NCBI RefSeq assembly: GCF_900109745.1
Contig: NZ_FOAV01000002.1
Span: 310,001-374,000 of the forward strand
Direction: 5' to 3'
Source of the DNA: Roseateles sp. YR242
GTDB taxonomy: Bacteria > Pseudomonadota > Gammaproteobacteria > Burkholderiales > Burkholderiaceae_C
DNA: 64,000 nucleotides
Made by a program: the position numbers and the translations under genes. Of this stretch, positions 41,229 through 50,447 are shown in pieces. Positions within the stretch are counted from its first letter, which is position 1. Each line of letters opens with the position of its first letter. Below the pieces are notes generated by a model. It searched no databases. It saw only the letters and a list, made by a program, of their open reading frames with translations, and was not told where the DNA came from.

Positions 41229-42035
41229 ATGCGAAATCTCGTCCGCCGCTGGGGTTTGTCGTCGCACGGGTCTGTGGGGAACTGGTGGGAATGGGCCGGT
41301 CCGGCGGGTTGGCCGGGGCAATGCCTGTTGTGCCGGCAGTGGTGCCGGGGCCGGTGGTGTGCAGCCTGCCGAGAACGTTTTGCAGCGGCGGACGTCTGGC
41401 GCTGTGCGACCTGCGGGCTGGCGTTGCCCGTACCGACCCACGCAGACCCCAACACCCCTCTCGAGAGGAAGCGCAACGCCACCACAGCCCGGCCCCGGTG
41501 CGGCAAGTGCCTGGTCCATGCGCCGCCGCTGGCGCACTGTGTTGCCGCGCTGGACTACGCCTTCCCCTGGGACCATTGGCTGCAGGCGCTCAAATTCCAC
41601 GCCCGGCTGGAGGTCCTGCCCTTGCTCGGTGAATTGCTGGGCGGAGCGTTAGCCCGGGCTCACTTACAGTGGCCGCAGCTCCCCCCACCGGACCTGGTCC
41701 TGCCCATCCCGCTCTCCACCGAACGGCTGCGAGAGCGTGGTTTCAACCAGAGCCTGGAGATCGCGAGGCACCTGCCGACGCAGCGACAATACCGGCTGTG
41801 CGCCCACACGCTGGTCCGTGTACGCCACACGGGCCGCCAGTCGGACCTGCCCCTGGTGGATCGCCGGGGCAACCTGCGGGCAGCCTTTGGCGTGGTCCGT
41901 CCGGTGCAAGGCCTGCGTGTCGCCCTGGTGGACGATGTGATGACCAGCGGGGCCACGCTGTTCGAGGCCGCGGCCACGTTGCACGAGGCGGGCGCCTTGG
42001 CGGTGCAGGCCTGGGTGGTGGCGCGCACGCCCTGA
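41229..42035 (+). CDS. comF: ComF family phosphoribosyltransferase-like protein
   Basis: Protein of 268 aa related to competence protein ComF/GntX. The N-terminal zinc-ribbon cysteines are CLLCRQWC, CAACRERF, CATCG and CGKC. The phosphoribosyltransferase-type domain follows, with PIPLSTERLRERGFNQS and the PRPP motif VALVDDVMTSGAT. In naturally competent bacteria ComF helps handle imported single-stranded DNA. The extra Cys pairs match a double zinc ribbon. trmL begins 23 bp downstream, so the two are probably co-transcribed. Confidence 0.9.
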   Translation: MRNLVRRWGLSSHGSVGNWWEWAGPAGWPGQCLLCRQWCRGRWCAACRERFAAADVWRCATCGLALPVPTHADPNTPLERKRNATTARPRCGKCLVHAPPLAHCVAALDYAFPWDHWLQALKFHARLEVLPLLGELLGGALARAHLQWPQLPPPDLVLPIPLSTERLRERGFNQSLEIARHLPTQRQYRLCAHTLVRVRHTGRQSDLPLVDRRGNLRAAFGVVRPVQGLRVALVDDVMTSGATLFEAAATLHEAGALAVQAWVVARTP

Positions 42036-42058
42036 AATCAAGGAAGGTCTGCTGTCCC

Positions 42059-42529
42059 ATGTTCAACATCGTGCTGGTGCATCCGGAAATCCCGCCCAAC
42101 ACCGGCAATGTCATCCGCCTGGCCGCCAACACCGGCTGCCGGCTCCACCTGATCGAGCCCCTGGGCTTCTCGATGGAAGACCGGCTGCTGCAACGCGCCG
42201 GGCTGGACTATCACGAGTACGCGCCGGTGATGCGCCACGCCCACTGGAATGCCTTCCTGGACGCCGAGCAGCCCGAGGCCTCGCGGCTGTTTGCGTTCAC
42301 CACACGCGGCAGCCGCCTGCTGCCAGAGGTGGCCTTGCAGGCCGGTGACTATCTGGTGTTTGGTTGCGAGACCGCCGGCCTCCCGGCCGAGCTGCGCGAT
42401 CAGTTTCCGCTGGCGCAACGGGTGCGGCTGCCAATGCGTGCCGGCCAGCGCAGCCTCAATCTCAGCAATGCGGTGGCGGTGGCCGTCTTCGAGGCCTGGC
42501 GACAGAACGGCTATGCAGAAGGCGGCTGA
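42059..42529 (+). CDS. trmL: tRNA (cytidine(34)-2'-O)-methyltransferase TrmL
   Basis: SPOUT-class methyltransferase of 156 aa that 2'-O-methylates the wobble base of leucine tRNAs. Motifs are the N-terminal VLVHPEIPPNTGNVIRLAAN, LIEPLGF, the cofactor knot YLVFGCETAGLP and QRVRLPMRAGQRSLNLSNAV. Length matches the family. The ATG at 42059 is preferred; the long upstream reading from 41669 runs in a different frame through comF. It follows comF on the same strand. Confidence 0.95.
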   Translation: MFNIVLVHPEIPPNTGNVIRLAANTGCRLHLIEPLGFSMEDRLLQRAGLDYHEYAPVMRHAHWNAFLDAEQPEASRLFAFTTRGSRLLPEVALQAGDYLVFGCETAGLPAELRDQFPLAQRVRLPMRAGQRSLNLSNAVAVAVFEAWRQNGYAEGG

Positions 42530-42603
42530 GGCTGGGCAGGACGCTGGCGCCTATCCAGAACTTCAACTCGGCTTCTGCCGAGCCCTTGGCGTACTCACCG
42601 CAC

Positions 42604-43614
42604 CTACCACTCGGACTTGGCTTGCCGCCCCATCAGCGCTTCCATGGCGCCATGCGCGTCCATGCGACCTTCCAGCACGTCGACCACCGCTTCGGTGATC
42701 GGCATGTCCACGCCCAATGAGCGGGCACGGGCCAGTACGGTCGGGGCGCTATAGACGCCTTCGGCCACATGGCCCAGGCGTTGCAGGATGGCCTCCAGGC
42801 TCAGGCCCTCGGCCATCAGCAAGCCGACGCGGCGGTTGCGGGAGAGGTCACCCGTGGCCGTCAGCACCAGGTCACCCAGGCCGGCCAGACCCAGCAGGGT
42901 TTCCGGCTGAGCGCCCAGCGCCAGCGCCATGCGCTGCATTTCCGCCAGGCCGCGCGTGATCAGCGCGGCGCGGGCATTCAGGCCCGGGCCCTTGCGCCCG
43001 GCCATCTCGGCCGCCAGGCGCAGGCCATCGGCCATGCCCACGGCAATGGCCATGACGTTCTTGACGGCGCCGCCCACCTCCACGCCCACAGGGTCGGCAG
43101 ACGAATACACACGCAGGCGCTCGCTGTGGAAGGCCGTGACCCCCAATTGCGCCAGCGCGGCGTCTTCGGATGCGGACACCAGGGCGGTCGGCTGGCCGGC
43201 AGCCACCTCCTGCGCAAAGCTGGGGCCGGAAAGTACCCCAGTGGCCAGTTGCGGCACCACTTCGCGGGCAATTTCATGGCCGAGCCGGCCGGTGCCGGCC
43301 TCGAAGCCCTTGCACAGCCACAGGCAACGTGCCCCTGCGGGCAGCGTGGCCAGCATGCCGCGCAAAGCGGCCATGGGCGTGGCGATGACGATCAGCCCGC
43401 CGCGGCCATGGGCCAAGGCGGCCTGAAGGTCGCCCGTCAGGCCCAGCGAATCCGGCAGGGGCGCATCCGGCAGGTAGCGTGCATTGCGGCGCTCGGCCTG
43501 CATGGCAGCCACACCGTCGGCATCACGGGCCCACAACAACACCTCGTGCCGCGCACTGGCAGCAATGGCCAGCGCCGTACCCCAGGCGCCAGCGCCAAGC
43601 ACACTGATCTTCAT
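42604..43614 (-). CDS. gpsA: Glycerol-3-phosphate dehydrogenase [NAD(P)+]
   Basis: Cytoplasmic enzyme of 336 aa making sn-glycerol-3-phosphate from dihydroxyacetone phosphate for phospholipid synthesis. N-terminal Rossmann motif [14 protein letters not shown], the substrate region [17 protein letters not shown], catalytic Lys in [13 protein letters not shown] and [14 protein letters not shown], then [11 protein letters not shown]. The ATG at 43614 fits the family start; an ATG at 43635 would add seven residues. It follows secB on the same strand at about 120 bp. Confidence 0.96.
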   Translation of the reverse strand: MKISVLGAGAWGTALAIAASARHEVLLWARDADGVAAMQAERRNARYLPDAPLPDSLGLTGDLQAALAHGRGGLIVIATPMAALRGMLATLPAGARCLWLCKGFEAGTGRLGHEIAREVVPQLATGVLSGPSFAQEVAAGQPTALVSASEDAALAQLGVTAFHSERLRVYSSADPVGVEVGGAVKNVMAIAVGMADGLRLAAEMAGRKGPGLNARAALITRGLAEMQRMALALGAQPETLLGLAGLGDLVLTATGDLSRNRRVGLLMAEGLSLEAILQRLGHVAEGVYSAPTVLARARSLGVDMPITEAVVDVLEGRMDAHGAMEALMGRQAKSEW

Positions 43615-43687
43615 GCGCAGGACTTGATCGGACATGGATGACGGGAAGATGTCAGTCCCCACCGGACCCGAGGGTTCCAGACAACGA

Positions 43688-43718
43688 CGCCGGCCAAGCG
43701 GAATCCGCGGGGCCGGCG
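43688..43718 (-). other. GC-rich hairpin between secB and gpsA
   Basis: CGCCGGCC (43688-43695) pairs with GGCCGGCG (43711-43718), with an inner GCGG-aat-CCGC hairpin. No T-tract follows on either strand, so it may be a processing or stability element rather than a terminator. Confidence 0.4.
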
Positions 43719-43737
43719 CACTGTGGGGAGGCGACGC

Positions 43738-44196
43738 TCAGTTGGGCGCGGATTCGCCGTTGATCTGGCTTTGGGCCTGCTGGGCTTCAAACATGGCCTG
43801 GAAGTTGACTTCCGTCAGCAGCACGGGCGGGAAGCCGGCGCGGGTGCACACGTCGGAGACGATGGCGCGCAGGTAGGGGTAGATCATCTGCGGGCAGACG
43901 ATGGCCAGGATGCCTTCGAGCTGTTCCTGCGGCACATTGCGGATCTCGAAGATGCCGGCCTGCTTGGCCTCGATCAGGAACAGGGTCTTGTCCTGGACGG
44001 AGGTGGTGACGGTGCCGGTCACGCTCACTTCGAACAGGCCTTCAGCGACCGGTTCAGCGGCCAGGGCCAGCTTGATGTCAACCTGCGGCTGTGCCTGCTC
44101 CAGCAGGATCTGCGGGGCATTGGGCTGCTCCAGCGACAGATCTTTCAGGTACATGCGCTGAATCTGGAACACGGGGGTGCTGTTGTCGTCGGCCAT
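43738..44196 (-). CDS. secB: Protein-export chaperone SecB
   Basis: Tetrameric cytoplasmic chaperone of 152 aa that keeps precursor proteins unfolded and hands them to SecA. Recognisable sequence: [39 protein letters not shown] and [15 protein letters not shown], then [13 protein letters not shown]. The ATG at 44196 is chosen; the extended reading to 44280 crosses a hairpin. It lies between grxC and gpsA on the minus strand, the usual order in betaproteobacteria. Confidence 0.97.
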   Translation of the reverse strand: MADDNSTPVFQIQRMYLKDLSLEQPNAPQILLEQAQPQVDIKLALAAEPVAEGLFEVSVTGTVTTSVQDKTLFLIEAKQAGIFEIRNVPQEQLEGILAIVCPQMIYPYLRAIVSDVCTRAGFPPVLLTEVNFQAMFEAQQAQSQINGESAPN

Positions 44197-44205
44197 GGTT
44201 ATTCC

Positions 44206-44234
44206 AAAAATGAGAAGGCCCGCAGGCGCGGGCC
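44206..44234 (-). terminator. Terminator-like hairpin between grxC and secB
   Basis: GGCCCGC-AGGC-GCGGGCC (44217-44234 region) is followed on the minus strand by TTCTCATTTTT, ending 10 bp before the secB ATG. It could end grxC transcripts or act as a leader structure for secB. Confidence 0.6.
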
Positions 44235-44286
44235 GTGAAAGCATTATGGCAGGGTGCGACGGCACCCCGGCCGGTGACAAAAAGCC

Positions 44287-44547
44287 TCAGACGCCGTTGA
44301 GCAGCGGCTGCAGCCCGCCGCGCTGATCCAGCGCGATCAGGTCGTCGCACCCACCGACGTGGGTGTCACCAATGAAGATCTGCGGCACGGTGCGGCGGCC
44401 GGTCATCTGGATCATGGTGTCCCGCTGGGACGGATCCAGGTCCACCCGCACTTCTTCGATCTGGTCAACGCCACGCTGCTTGAGCAGCGACTTGGCCCGC
44501 ACGCAGTAGGGGCAGACCAGGGTGGTGTACATCTTCACGGCGCGCAT
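44287..44547 (-). CDS. grxC: Glutaredoxin 3
   Basis: Small glutathione-dependent dithiol oxidoreductase of 86 aa. The active site CPYC lies near the N-terminus (TTLVCPYCVRAKSLL), followed by the glutathione-binding TVPQIFIGDTHVGGCDDL. The ATG at 44547 has GGAGA about 7 bp upstream; a TTG at 44553 is less likely. It is followed by secB and preceded by the rhodanese gene on the same strand. Confidence 0.95.
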   Translation of the reverse strand: MRAVKMYTTLVCPYCVRAKSLLKQRGVDQIEEVRVDLDPSQRDTMIQMTGRRTVPQIFIGDTHVGGCDDLIALDQRGGLQPLLNGV

Positions 44548-44600
44548 CGCCAATTCTCCAAAGTGTCAGGTCGAGGGGTCGTTGCAACCGGCCAGGGCGA

Positions 44601-45017
44601 TCAGGCTGCGGACTTCTCTACCGGCAAACTTGCCTCCCGCCAGGCGGCGAGACCGCCCCCCAGCGCAACGGCATTTGCATAGCCCTGTTGGCGAAGAATG
44701 CCAGCTGCGCGCGAGGCGCGTGCGCCGCTCTTGCACATCAGCACCAGCGGCAGGGCCTTGTTGGTGGGCAGTTGCTTGATGGGGCCACCCGTGTTGAGCA
44801 GCGCCAGCGGCACATTGCGGGCGCCGCCGGCATGGCCCTGGGCGAATTCCTCGGGCTCGCTCACGTCGATGAGCACACCCTTTTCACGGTTGAGCAGGCG
44901 CACCGCTTCAGCGGTGGACACACCACCGGCCTTGCCACGGAAGGTTGTCCACAGCAGCAAACTGCCGGAAATCACCGCCGTCAGCACCAGATACCAGTTG
45001 TCGATCAGGAATTTCAA
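44601..45017 (-). CDS. Membrane-anchored rhodanese-like protein
   Basis: Protein of 138 aa with one N-terminal helix (WYLVLTAVISGSLLLWTTF) and a rhodanese domain. The active-site Cys is C95 in LVLMCKSGARASRAA, and upstream are VLIDVSEPEEFAQGHAGGARNVPL. It probably carries or transfers sulfane sulfur at the membrane; the domain side is not certain. It begins the minus-strand run rhodanese-grxC-secB-gpsA typical of Burkholderiales. Confidence 0.9.
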   Translation of the reverse strand: MKFLIDNWYLVLTAVISGSLLLWTTFRGKAGGVSTAEAVRLLNREKGVLIDVSEPEEFAQGHAGGARNVPLALLNTGGPIKQLPTNKALPLVLMCKSGARASRAAGILRQQGYANAVALGGGLAAWREASLPVEKSAA

Positions 45018-45066
45018 AGCCAGGGCCCAACCAAAGAAAAACGCGATTATAGGTTTCGACCTGAAA

Positions 45067-45106
45067 GGCCAAGGGCCCGCCGGCGGTGAGGCGGGCGGGC
45101 CCTTGG
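45067..45106 (-). terminator. Probable terminator of the chemoreceptor gene
   Basis: Thirteen-bp perfect stem: CCAAGGGCCCGCC (45069-45081) and GGCGGGCCCTTGG (45094-45106) with a 12-nt loop. On the minus strand it is followed only by CCTTTC, a weak U-tract, but it lies just after the chemoreceptor stop at 45122. Confidence 0.6.
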
Positions 45107-45121
45107 GGAACGCTGCGACGT

Positions 45122-46633
45122 TCAGAGACGGAAGGTCGACACCGAGGTCTGCAAAGCCCGCGCCTGTTGCTCCAGGCTGCTGGCCGCCGCGGCGGCTTCT
45201 TCCACCAGCGCGGCATTTTGCTGCGTCATCTGGTCCAGCTGCAGCACCGACTCGTTCACATGGCCGATGCCCTGGCTCTGCTCGGCCGAGGCGGCAGTGA
45301 TCTCGCTGATGATGTCGGACACCCGCTGCACGCTGGCCACGATCTCATCCATCGTTGCGCCGGCGTTCTGCACCAGGCGCGAACCGGATTCCACCCGTTC
45401 CACGCTGGCACCGATCAGCGTCTTGATCTCACGGGCGGCTTCGGCGCTGCGCTGCGCCAGCGAACGGACCTCGCCCGCCACCACCGCAAAACCGCGCCCC
45501 TGCTCACCAGCCCGGGCCGCTTCCACGGCCGCGTTCAGCGCCAGGATGTTGGTCTGGAAGGCGATGCCGTCGATCACGCCGATGATGTCGCCGATCTTGC
45601 GCGAGCTGGCGGTGATCTCATCCATCGTCGAGACCACCTGCCCCACCACCTCGCCGCCCTTGCGGGCGACCGTGGCGGCGGAACCGGCCAGCTGGTTGGC
45701 CTGGCTGGCCGCGTCGGCACTCTGGCGCACCGTCTCGGTCAGGTGCTGCATGTTGGAAGCCGTCTGCTCCAGCGAGCCGGCCTGCTTTTCAGTGCGGGTG
45801 GAGAGGTCCTGGTTGCCCACGGCGATCTCGCGGGAGGCCACCGTCATGGAATCCGTGCCGTTGCGCACTTCGCTGACGATCGCCTTGAGCCCCTGGGCCG
45901 TGTCGCGCACGGCGGCCAGCAGGCTGTTGTTCGCGCCCGGCGCCACCACGATGTGCTGGGCCAGGTCGCCCTCGGCCATTTGCTGCATCACGTGACGCGC
46001 ATATTCCGGCTCACCGCCGAGTTGGCGCCACACGCTGTTGATCAGCAGCCAGGAACCGAAGCCCAGGCACAGGACCACGATCACCCCGCTGCTCACCGTC
46101 ACCCACACGCTGGCCGACACCCCGCCTTCGGCCTTGGCCAGGGAGGCGTCGAAGCTGCCGCGCGCATCCTTGGCGGATTCGGCCAGCAGGTCGGACAGCA
46201 CCTTTTGCGCTGCCTGCATCTTGGGGATGGCACCGGCCTGGTCGCCCTGCTTGATGCCCAGGAACAGCTGCGCGGTGTCCACCGACGCGGCGTAGTAGGC
46301 CTCGAAGGCCGACGCCAGCTTGCCGCCCACGTCGCGCCGGCCAGGAATGGCCTGGATGGAGGCGATCACCTTGCGCATGGCTGCGGCGCGCTCGCCGGCT
46401 TCGTCCAGGCGTTTCTTCTCGCCTTCGGCGACCGCACTCTGGATGGTGCCGCTCAGGTTTTCCAACTGCGAGGACAGTTGGTTGGTGGCCACCAGATAGG
46501 GATAGTCCGCCTCGCCCAGCGCATGGATCGCGCCCGAGGTGCGGGTGGAATAGAACAGCACCACCGCGATGCCGACGGCAAAGATCAGCGCCGCCAGTAC
46601 CGGCAACATCGCGATTCGGGTCTTCAGGTTCAT
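45122..46633 (-). CDS. Methyl-accepting chemotaxis protein
   Basis: Membrane chemoreceptor of 503 aa. N-terminal helix ([20 protein letters not shown]), periplasmic four-helix-type sensor (about 35-185), second helix ([18 protein letters not shown]), then a HAMP-like linker and the cytoplasmic coiled-coil with the receptor tip [20 protein letters not shown] and [20 protein letters not shown]. It ends FRL without the NWETF-type tether. The ATG at 46633 has GGAG upstream. It stands alone; its ligand is unknown. The PBP-like protein gene is next upstream. Confidence 0.93.
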   Translation of the reverse strand: MNLKTRIAMLPVLAALIFAVGIAVVLFYSTRTSGAIHALGEADYPYLVATNQLSSQLENLSGTIQSAVAEGEKKRLDEAGERAAAMRKVIASIQAIPGRRDVGGKLASAFEAYYAASVDTAQLFLGIKQGDQAGAIPKMQAAQKVLSDLLAESAKDARGSFDASLAKAEGGVSASVWVTVSSGVIVVLCLGFGSWLLINSVWRQLGGEPEYARHVMQQMAEGDLAQHIVVAPGANNSLLAAVRDTAQGLKAIVSEVRNGTDSMTVASREIAVGNQDLSTRTEKQAGSLEQTASNMQHLTETVRQSADAASQANQLAGSAATVARKGGEVVGQVVSTMDEITASSRKIGDIIGVIDGIAFQTNILALNAAVEAARAGEQGRGFAVVAGEVRSLAQRSAEAAREIKTLIGASVERVESGSRLVQNAGATMDEIVASVQRVSDIISEITAASAEQSQGIGHVNESVLQLDQMTQQNAALVEEAAAAASSLEQQARALQTSVSTFRL

Positions 46634-46710
46634 CTTCAGTCTCCAGCAACGCCACAGGCGCCACCCCGGCATGGGGAGGCGCCTGCCAGTCTTACGCCGT
46701 GGTGGGCGTA

Positions 46711-47139
46711 TCAGTCAACGCTGAGCACCACCTTCACCGAGCCGTCGACCGCCGACTTCTCGATGTAGCCAATGGCATCGGGATTGCCCGCCACGAACTT
46801 CTTGACGTCGGCGGCACTGCCCAGTTCCTTGGGCGGCGTGCCCTTGCCCGAGAACACCAGGCGCGACCACGCGGCCTTCACCTGGGCCGAGGACTTGCCC
46901 GTGGCCTTGGTGTAGAAGGTTTCACGGGCAGCTGCCGCTTCCGGCAGGTCCACCGCCACGGCGGCGCTGCCATTGGGCAGCGCATTGCTCTTGCCCAAGA
47001 AGATGGCGGAGACCTGGTCGGCCGTCATGTTGCCCACCGGGCTCTTCGCGCTCACCACCACGGCCACCTGGGCCTGCGCGGCAACACCTGCCACCATCAG
47101 GGTGGCGCCCATCAGCATCTTGTTCATCTTGAATTGCAT
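46711..47139 (-). CDS. Small periplasmic substrate-binding (PstS/PBP-like) protein
   Basis: Secreted protein of 142 aa with signal peptide [20 protein letters not shown]. The body has the phosphate-binding-protein-like pattern [24 protein letters not shown] and [20 protein letters not shown], shorter than true PstS (one lobe only). Such proteins often sit near porins and pili; ligand unknown. It follows the porin gene by 15 bp on the minus strand, so both are probably expressed together. Confidence 0.82.
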   Translation of the reverse strand: MQFKMNKMLMGATLMVAGVAAQAQVAVVVSAKSPVGNMTADQVSAIFLGKSNALPNGSAAVAVDLPEAAAARETFYTKATGKSSAQVKAAWSRLVFSGKGTPPKELGSAADVKKFVAGNPDAIGYIEKSAVDGSVKVVLSVD

Positions 47140-47154
47140 ATCTGCCTCGCCCGC

Positions 47155-48360
47155 TTAGAACACGAAGTCAACGGCCAGGCTGTACACGCCCACACGCTCG
47201 TTGCTGAAGCCGGTCTGCACGTTGTAGAACTGGCCGCCACCGGTGGTCTTGATGCTGTCGTACTGTGCCTTCACCGCGATGTTGCGCCAGGCGTCCCAAC
47301 GCACGCCCAAACCGATGGTCTTTTGCGGGGTGCTCTGCGAGTTGGCCGCGATGTCGACCAGCGAATGCAGCGTCGAAGGCGACGGCACGGTGTTGTTGAC
47401 GTTCAGGCTGTCGGTCTTTTGCTGCGACAGCGTGGCGTACGGCGTGAACTTGCCAACGCGGTAACCCAGCGTCGTGTACCAGCCGGTGGTGTCCGGCACG
47501 AAGGTGTCGGTCTTGCGCTTGGTGTATTCCGCCGATGCCACCCAGTTGCCTTCATCGTAGGTCAGGCCGATGCTGGAGAAGGTGGCGTCCTTGCTGTTGG
47601 GGTCCAGCTGGTCGCCCACGCTGGCGTAAGGCGTGCCGCGCAGGGTCGCGACCAGGGTGTTGAGCGACGCGTTGTTCACCGTCAACTTGCCCATCACGTG
47701 GCCCAGGCGCAGCGTCAGGCCGTCCATCAGTTCGGCCGAGGCGTTCAGGCCGTACATGTCCTTCAGCTCGATCTTCACGTTGCGCACGTAGGAGGAGCTC
47801 TGGCCCGCGAAGCCACCCAGGGTCACGGCGTGGCCGGCGACCTGGGTCGTCCAGTTCACGTCGGCACCGTCGAAGTGGCTGACCGGCACCTGGCCGTAGA
47901 CGTCGATGGGCGGGCGCAGCCAGGTGTTGGCATAACCCACGTCACGGAAATCCGACACGGCGAAGAACGGGGCACCCATGCGGCCCAGGCGGAAGGCCAG
48001 GCCCGGGGTGGCCTGGTACTTGGCAAATGCCCATTCGATCTGGGGCGTCCAGTTGCCCTTGCCGTTCTGCTTGGTCAGCACCTGCACCGTGGCAGAGAAC
48101 TGGCTGTTGAACTTGGCACCGGCCTGCACACCCAGCTTGGTGTCGACTTCGCCGCTGAGCGACTTGTCGGCGCCCTGCGTCTGGCCCGGGATCACGTACT
48201 CGGCGCCGCTCTTGGTGGTGCCGACCACGCCCACCGTGCCGAAGCCCGACAGGGAGAACATCGACTCGCCCTGAGCCTGCGCCTGGGCGCCCACGGCAGC
48301 CAGCGTCAGCGCGGCACCCAGGGCCAGAGGCGTCAGACGCCAGTTCTTCACAACCATCAT
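47155..48360 (-). CDS. Outer-membrane porin
   Basis: Porin-like beta-barrel of 401 aa. Signal sequence (LGAALTLAAVGAQAQAQ) followed by alternating beta strands (SLSGFGTVGVVG, FRLGRMGAPFFAVSDFRDVGY, VKAQYDSI) and the C-terminal Phe signature VYSLAVDFVF needed for outer-membrane insertion. The substrate is not evident. The ATG at 48360 has AGGAG upstream; another ATG follows at 48357. It begins the porin plus PBP-like pair and diverges from gpmA across about 200 bp. Confidence 0.88.
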   Translation of the reverse strand: MMVVKNWRLTPLALGAALTLAAVGAQAQAQGESMFSLSGFGTVGVVGTTKSGAEYVIPGQTQGADKSLSGEVDTKLGVQAGAKFNSQFSATVQVLTKQNGKGNWTPQIEWAFAKYQATPGLAFRLGRMGAPFFAVSDFRDVGYANTWLRPPIDVYGQVPVSHFDGADVNWTTQVAGHAVTLGGFAGQSSSYVRNVKIELKDMYGLNASAELMDGLTLRLGHVMGKLTVNNASLNTLVATLRGTPYASVGDQLDPNSKDATFSSIGLTYDEGNWVASAEYTKRKTDTFVPDTTGWYTTLGYRVGKFTPYATLSQQKTDSLNVNNTVPSPSTLHSLVDIAANSQSTPQKTIGLGVRWDAWRNIAVKAQYDSIKTTGGGQFYNVQTGFSNERVGVYSLAVDFVF

Positions 48361-48561
48361 GGAGTACTCCTCATTCTTCGTTACCAACAACCATCACAAC
48401 GACATCCGTCCGTGTCGGGGAGCGCAGGCCTTGGCCGCCTTTCGCCAGACACGAACCAGTTGTCGGTTCTTCAAAAACCTTCTTGAGCCCGCGGTGCCAG
48501 AGGGCTGCCTCTAGAATCCGCGCAGCCCCGCCGGAGACCGGCAAAACTTCACAGATCCACC

Positions 48562-49305
48562 ATGTACAAGCTCGTGCTCATTCGCCATGGCGAATCCACC
48601 TGGAACCTCGAGAACCGATTCACCGGTTGGACCGATGTGGATCTCACCCCCACGGGCGTCGCCCAGGCCCAACAGGCCGGACGCCTGCTCAAGGAAGCGG
48701 GTCTGGACTTCGATGTCGCCCATACCTCTGTCCTCAAGCGCGCCATCTGGACCCTGTGGCATTGCCTGGATCAGATGGACCGCCAATGGCTGCCCGTGCG
48801 CCACTCGTGGCGCCTGAACGAACGCCACTACGGCGGTCTCCAGGGCCTCAACAAGGCCGACATGGCCAAGCAGTACGGTGACGAACAAGTGCTGGTCTGG
48901 CGTCGCAGCTATGACACCCCGCCGCCGGCACTGGAAGCCACCGACCCGCGCAGCGAGCGTGGTGACATCCGTTATGCCGGCCTGGAACCCTCTCAGATTC
49001 CGTTGACTGAATGCCTCAAGGACACGGTCGCCCGGGTACTGCCTTACTGGAACGAGCAGATCGCACCCGCCATTCTGGCCGGTAACCGGGTGTTAATCGC
49101 AGCCCATGGCAACAGTATTCGTGCCCTCGTGAAATATTTGGACAATATCGCCGACGACGCCATCGTTGGCGTGAATATTCCCAACGGGATTCCGCTGGTC
49201 TATGAACTGGACGCGGATTTGAAACCCATCAAGAGCTATTACCTGGGTGACGCCGAAGCCGCCGCCAAGGCCGCAGCGGCCGTGGCCAGCCAGGGCAAGG
49301 CCTGA
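48562..49305 (+). CDS. gpmA: 2,3-bisphosphoglycerate-dependent phosphoglycerate mutase
   Basis: Glycolytic mutase of 247 aa interconverting 3- and 2-phosphoglycerate. The phospho-His motif [10 protein letters not shown] is at about residues 6-15 and the second catalytic His is in [23 protein letters not shown] is also present. Length matches the dPGM family. A TAGAAT -10-like box lies at 48512-48517. It is monocistronic with a strong terminator downstream. Confidence 0.97.
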   Translation: MYKLVLIRHGESTWNLENRFTGWTDVDLTPTGVAQAQQAGRLLKEAGLDFDVAHTSVLKRAIWTLWHCLDQMDRQWLPVRHSWRLNERHYGGLQGLNKADMAKQYGDEQVLVWRRSYDTPPPALEATDPRSERGDIRYAGLEPSQIPLTECLKDTVARVLPYWNEQIAPAILAGNRVLIAAHGNSIRALVKYLDNIADDAIVGVNIPNGIPLVYELDADLKPIKSYYLGDAEAAAKAAAAVASQGKA

Positions 49306-49391
49306 GCCTCTTTCCGGGGACGTGAGCCAACATTCCGCATTTATTCGCCGATTGAACATATCCGGAATATTGCTGCCATAGAGTAGACACC

Positions 49392-49426
49392 CCAAACAAA
49401 AAGCCCCGCAGTGCGGGGCTTTTTTA
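49392..49426 (+). terminator. Intrinsic terminator of gpmA
   Basis: Nine-bp stem AAGCCCCGC (49401-49409) with GCGGGGCTT (49413-49421), followed by TTTTTA and preceded by an A-tract, so it can act in both directions. It lies about 95 bp after the gpmA stop. Confidence 0.93.
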
Positions 49427-49534
49427 TTGACCGAAACGTTCGGACCTTATGGGTTTATTCCGGTTTATTCCCGCAGCCCAGAATTCAGATATTCATTGAA
49501 ATCATCAAAGTCAATGAGTTTCAGCGGCATTCAT
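49427..49534. other. AT-rich intergenic stretch with small repeats
   Basis: About 108 bp, visibly AT-richer than the surroundings, between the gpmA terminator and the PRPP-synthetase stop. It holds CCGAA-acg-TTCGG and a directly repeated GGTTTATTCC (49452-49471). No ORF or RNA family is recognised. Confidence 0.5.
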
Positions 49535-50407
49535 TCACGCCGCATTCAATGATTTCGCTACCATCGCCGCCACGCAGACCGCGTTGCTTTCATGCGGGAT
49601 GGCATTGCTGCTCCAGACATGGCGCACCCCTGCGGCGCGCAGGGCGGGCAAGGCATCGCCGTTGAACAGCGCATGGGTCACCGCCACATCAACCGAACTG
49701 GCCCCCCGTGCCAATGCCTCCTTGGCGGCGCCGATCAGGGTGCGGCCGGTAGAGGCCATGTCGTCCAGCAACACCACAGGCCGGCCTGCCACCGCGACAT
49801 CGGGGAAGGCCAGTTGCACCTGGGTGTCCCCGTGGCGCACCTTGCGGCCCACGGCGAAGTCCAGGCCCGCATCACGCGCGGCCTCGGCCACCCATTGGCC
49901 GGACTCCTCGTCCGGACCCACCAGCACGGCGCCGGGTACCTGAGCCGCGATCCATCGGCCCAGCAAGGTGGCGGCGGACAGTGCGATGCCCACGCCTGCG
50001 GGCATCACCTCGTCCAGGCTGTGGATGCGGTGAAGGTGCGGGTCCACGGTGACGACCTGGTCGAACTGCGTGGCCAGCAACGCGGCGATATGGCGCTGGC
50101 TGACGGCCTCGCCGGGGGTGAACTCCATGTCCTGCCTCATGTAGGCCAGGTAAGGGGCCACCAAGCCCAGCCGTTGCGCGCCCCAGGCACGAGCAGTGGG
50201 CGCGGCGATCAACAATTCCACCAACCGATCGTTGGGCTGGTGTTGCATGCCCCGCAGCAGCCACACCTGTGCCGGCAAGGGCTTGGGCAGGACCAGGCGG
50301 AGCTCGCCGTCCGGAAACCGGTGGCGGGTGATGAGGCCCAGTGGGCATTGCAGCTCAGCGGCCAGGCGCTGCGCCAGCCCCTGCTCGTCTTCGAATGCCA
50401 GCAACAT
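49535..50407 (-). CDS. Ribose-phosphate pyrophosphokinase-like protein (second PRPP synthetase)
   Basis: PRPP synthetase-family protein of 290 aa, shorter than the housekeeping Prs (about 315 aa). N-terminal RFPDGELRLVLP, the active-site region LVAPYLAYMRQDMEFTPGEAVS, the ribose region VTVDPHLHRIHSLDEV and the C-terminal PRPP loop VVLLDDMASTGRTLIGAA are conserved. The hallmark RDKR/KRR flexible loop is altered (GRKVRHGDT). Such paralogues occur in many proteobacteria beside phosphoribosyl enzymes; activity is likely but unproved. It precedes plsC on the minus strand. Confidence 0.88.
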   Translation of the reverse strand: MLLAFEDEQGLAQRLAAELQCPLGLITRHRFPDGELRLVLPKPLPAQVWLLRGMQHQPNDRLVELLIAAPTARAWGAQRLGLVAPYLAYMRQDMEFTPGEAVSQRHIAALLATQFDQVVTVDPHLHRIHSLDEVMPAGVGIALSAATLLGRWIAAQVPGAVLVGPDEESGQWVAEAARDAGLDFAVGRKVRHGDTQVQLAFPDVAVAGRPVVLLDDMASTGRTLIGAAKEALARGASSVDVAVTHALFNGDALPALRAAGVRHVWSSNAIPHESNAVCVAAMVAKSLNAA

Positions 50408-50447
50408 GGGCGGCCTTTCTGAAAGCGATTGCGGACATGCGCCAGGC

